Below, in pieces: positions 62,560 through 64,000 of a stretch of DNA of 64,000 bases (position 1 is the stretch's first letter; the number at the start of each line of letters is the position of its first letter). The stretch is from the NCBI GenBank assembly GCA_020465985.1, contig JAANYP010004321.1, forward strand, positions 1 to 64,000, written 5' to 3'. Made by a program: the position numbers and the translations under genes. Under the pieces are notes generated by a model. That model saw only the letters and a list, made by a program, of their open reading frames with translations, had not been told where the DNA came from and did not search any database. This DNA is from Centrapalus pauciflorus. Lineage: Eukaryota; Streptophyta; Magnoliopsida; Asterales; Asteraceae.

Positions 62560-63429
62560 AAGTGTTTCTTATTTTGGGCATTTGATAGAATTAAACAGAT
62601 TTGTTAAAGGGCTTCTACAAAAGATTTGTCGGTAAGAAAAGTCCGTCTGTAGAACCAAAGTCTACAAGATCAGTCCCTACTCAGATTAATTCACAACAAA
62701 CAGCCTTAAAACAGGATTTGAAACCCCTGAACAAGTGAACTTTCAAGTGAGCTCAACACTTTTGAAAAGACAGACTTAGAAAATTTTTAGCAAACCTGCG
62801 GATATTGTGTCATCCGAGAGTTGCAACTCTCGGATGAAACTATGAGTGAAATATGAGTGTTTAAAATATTTTCTAAGTCTAGATGTACCCCAACATGCAG
62901 TTGAAGTGTTGTCCGCAAGTTGGAACTTGCGGATGTGCCTTTGATCGCAGGTTTAACTTAGATGACTTTCAAAAACTATAGCACCTGAAGGAATCCTACG
63001 GATAGAGTTATATCTGTGAGTTATGACTCGCGGATGATACTATGCCCACGTGTTTAACTTAGAAAATTTGGTGCCTTAGTTGATGTTTTTGTGTGGATGG
63101 TGTCTTATCCGCGAGTTGCAGTAAATTGCCTCTTTTAACTTAGAAAAATTTAGATTGTTCATGCGGATAAAGTATAATCCGTGAGTTGGAACTCGCGGGT
63201 GATACCTTAACCGCAGGTTTAGGACTTGGGCAACCTTAACCCTCACAAACAACTTTCACGTATACACATTTCGATCAAAAAGCTTCTTTTATCAAAAACC
63301 TTTTGGGTTTCTCATTCACGAAGAAAAACAACCATTTCAACCTTAAAACCCTTTTGAAAGTCGATTATGTGGACTGATAGAAGCACGAAAGTGTAAAAAA
63401 AAATGTGAGAAAACATTAATGTAACTCAC
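62504..63429 (-). other. Candidate leader intron of the Copia 3 env-like transcript
   Basis: On the - strand the donor TACAA|GTGAGT (63429) and the acceptor CTCTCTGACAG|GTACAATGG (62504) bracket the palindrome array and sit between the TATA box and the ORF. Sequence match only. Confidence 0.3.
62790..63230. repeat. Tandem ~100-bp repeat with a central palindrome (about five units)
   Basis: Palindromes at 62812-62835 (perfect, 24 bp: ATCCGAGAGTTG and its complement), 62912-62933 (TCCGCAAGTT-GG-AACTTGCGGA), 63012-63035, a half-site at 63107-63120, and 63177-63200. Spacing is 100, 100, 95 and 70 bp. Between them are shared words GCAGGTTTAACTTAG and TTAGAAAATTT. Confidence 0.85.
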
Positions 63430-63573
63430 TTGTAGAAACGAAATTGCTTTAAACACTTCCAAATGACTGATTTTTGATGAAACAGTTGAAATCCTTTTCG
63501 AGTTCTTGACTTAAGAGTTCTTGATAGTTGTAGAAGGTGAAGGAAGAAGAAGAAGAAAGATATGAAATTGGGC

Positions 63574-63584
63574 GGTATTTATAG
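63574..63584 (-). promoter_or_regulatory. TATA box upstream of the Copia 3 env-like ORF
   Basis: The - strand reads CTATAAATACC, followed by a CT-rich leader (TTTCTTCTTCTTCTTCCTTC) very like that after the Copia 1 TATA box. Confidence 0.6.
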
Positions 63585-64000
63585 ACTTTGAAAAACCGGT
63601 TCCCCCCAAATCCGATATGGGGAACCCGACCCATGCCCAAAAAAATATCTTAACCACAAAATATCTTCATTATTTAATAATTAAAATTAAGGTGAAATAA
63701 AATAAAAAAAGGAAAAAAAATAGAAACAAAATCTTTTTGGATTTTCTATTTAAATTAAACTAACACCTTAAAAAATAAAGAAAAGTAAAATATTTTTGGT
63801 TTTTCTTTATAACTAAAGACTTGATAAATTAATCACTCAAAGAAACAAAATATTTTGGATTTTCTTAACAAACAATAAACTTAAAGAAACAGTCACACTA
63901 AATAAAAATAAGCACACCAAATAGCAACATATTTTCTCCCCCTCCAAGTGTGCATAAATGAGAATTTGAAACACTCGGAGACTTACCTGGTTGCCTCCCG
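63585..64000 (-). other. Copia 3 post-pol spacer
   Basis: AT-rich and non-coding. The - strand reads CTTGGAGGGGGAGAAAA at 63933-63949, a second purine tract like the PPT. Near the window end the - strand reads ACCAG|GTAAGTCT, a perfect splice-donor match. Confidence 0.55.

Larger units (their letters stand above)
58404..64000 (-). mobile_element. Copia 3: SIRE/Maximus-type Ty1/copia element (3' part)
   Basis: A reverse-strand element running out of the window on the right. Seen: 3' LTR (58404-58760), PPT, env-like ORF, a tandem palindrome array, a promoter-like segment and a second purine tract. Its pol and 5' LTR lie beyond 64000. The assignment rests on the same post-pol order as in Copia 1 and 2. 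Confidence 0.75.

Noticed and set aside
62812..63200. CRISPR-like array (regularly spaced repeats)
   Set aside because: Plant DNA, repeats vary, spacing includes similar rather than unique sequence, no cas genes; it is a tandem repeat with palindromes.

Overview
The window is repeat-rich intergenic DNA of a flowering plant. No cellular gene can be supported. Almost every coding stretch is retrotransposon gag, pol or post-pol sequence of three plant lineages: Ty3/gypsy chromovirus (Tekay/Del type), Ty3/gypsy Athila, and Ty1/copia SIRE/Maximus (Sirevirus). Initiator-Met tRNA primer sites, TG...CA LTR ends and 5-bp target duplications fit a plant nuclear genome. The post-pol ORFs look like those common in Asteraceae genomes; the family assignment is a weak inference.

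Layout. (1) 1-7978: a nearly intact + strand Tekay-type element, its 5' LTR cut by the window edge. Its gag-pol is open apart from a likely 82-nt intron in RT and one in-frame stop in integrase. (2) 7979-8977: a copia LTR fragment, truncated at both ends. (3) 8978-20557: the 5' part of a - strand gypsy element (protease/gag relic, primer site, LTR 'A'). A 7.6-kb AT-rich insertion (11480-19084) splits this LTR and contains a Mutator-type MITE with a perfect 9-bp duplication, a hAT-like element and a Helitron-like 3' end. (4) 20558-58403: a decayed + strand Athila element (protease to integrase, two post-pol ORFs, 3' LTR) broken up by later insertions: Copia 2 (25562-38498, - strand), solo LTR 'B' (41475-57585, same family as LTR A) which itself holds Copia 1 (41658-55267, + strand), and Copia 3 (from 58404 past the right edge, - strand). 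Copia 1's 5' LTR holds a further 287-bp LTR-like insert, so nesting is four deep: Athila > solo LTR B > Copia 1 > mini-LTR. Four of these insertions have target duplications that can be read directly (CAAAT, TGAGA, GTTTC, YAGAC).

What stands out. All three copia elements and the Athila element have a TATA box (core TATAAATA) between pol and the post-pol (env-like) ORF. Those of Copia 1 and Copia 3 are followed by similar CT-rich leaders. This suggests that internal promoters express the extra ORF. The post-pol spacer of Copia 2 holds two, perhaps three, hairpins that share a conserved loop on unrelated perfect stems. The spacer of Copia 3 holds a roughly 100-bp tandem repeat built on a palindrome. 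Athila carries two diverged ORF2-like genes in tandem. None of these is a host defence or metabolic system. They are features of retroelement expression and evolution. Calls rest on reading by eye; no alignment or database search was run.
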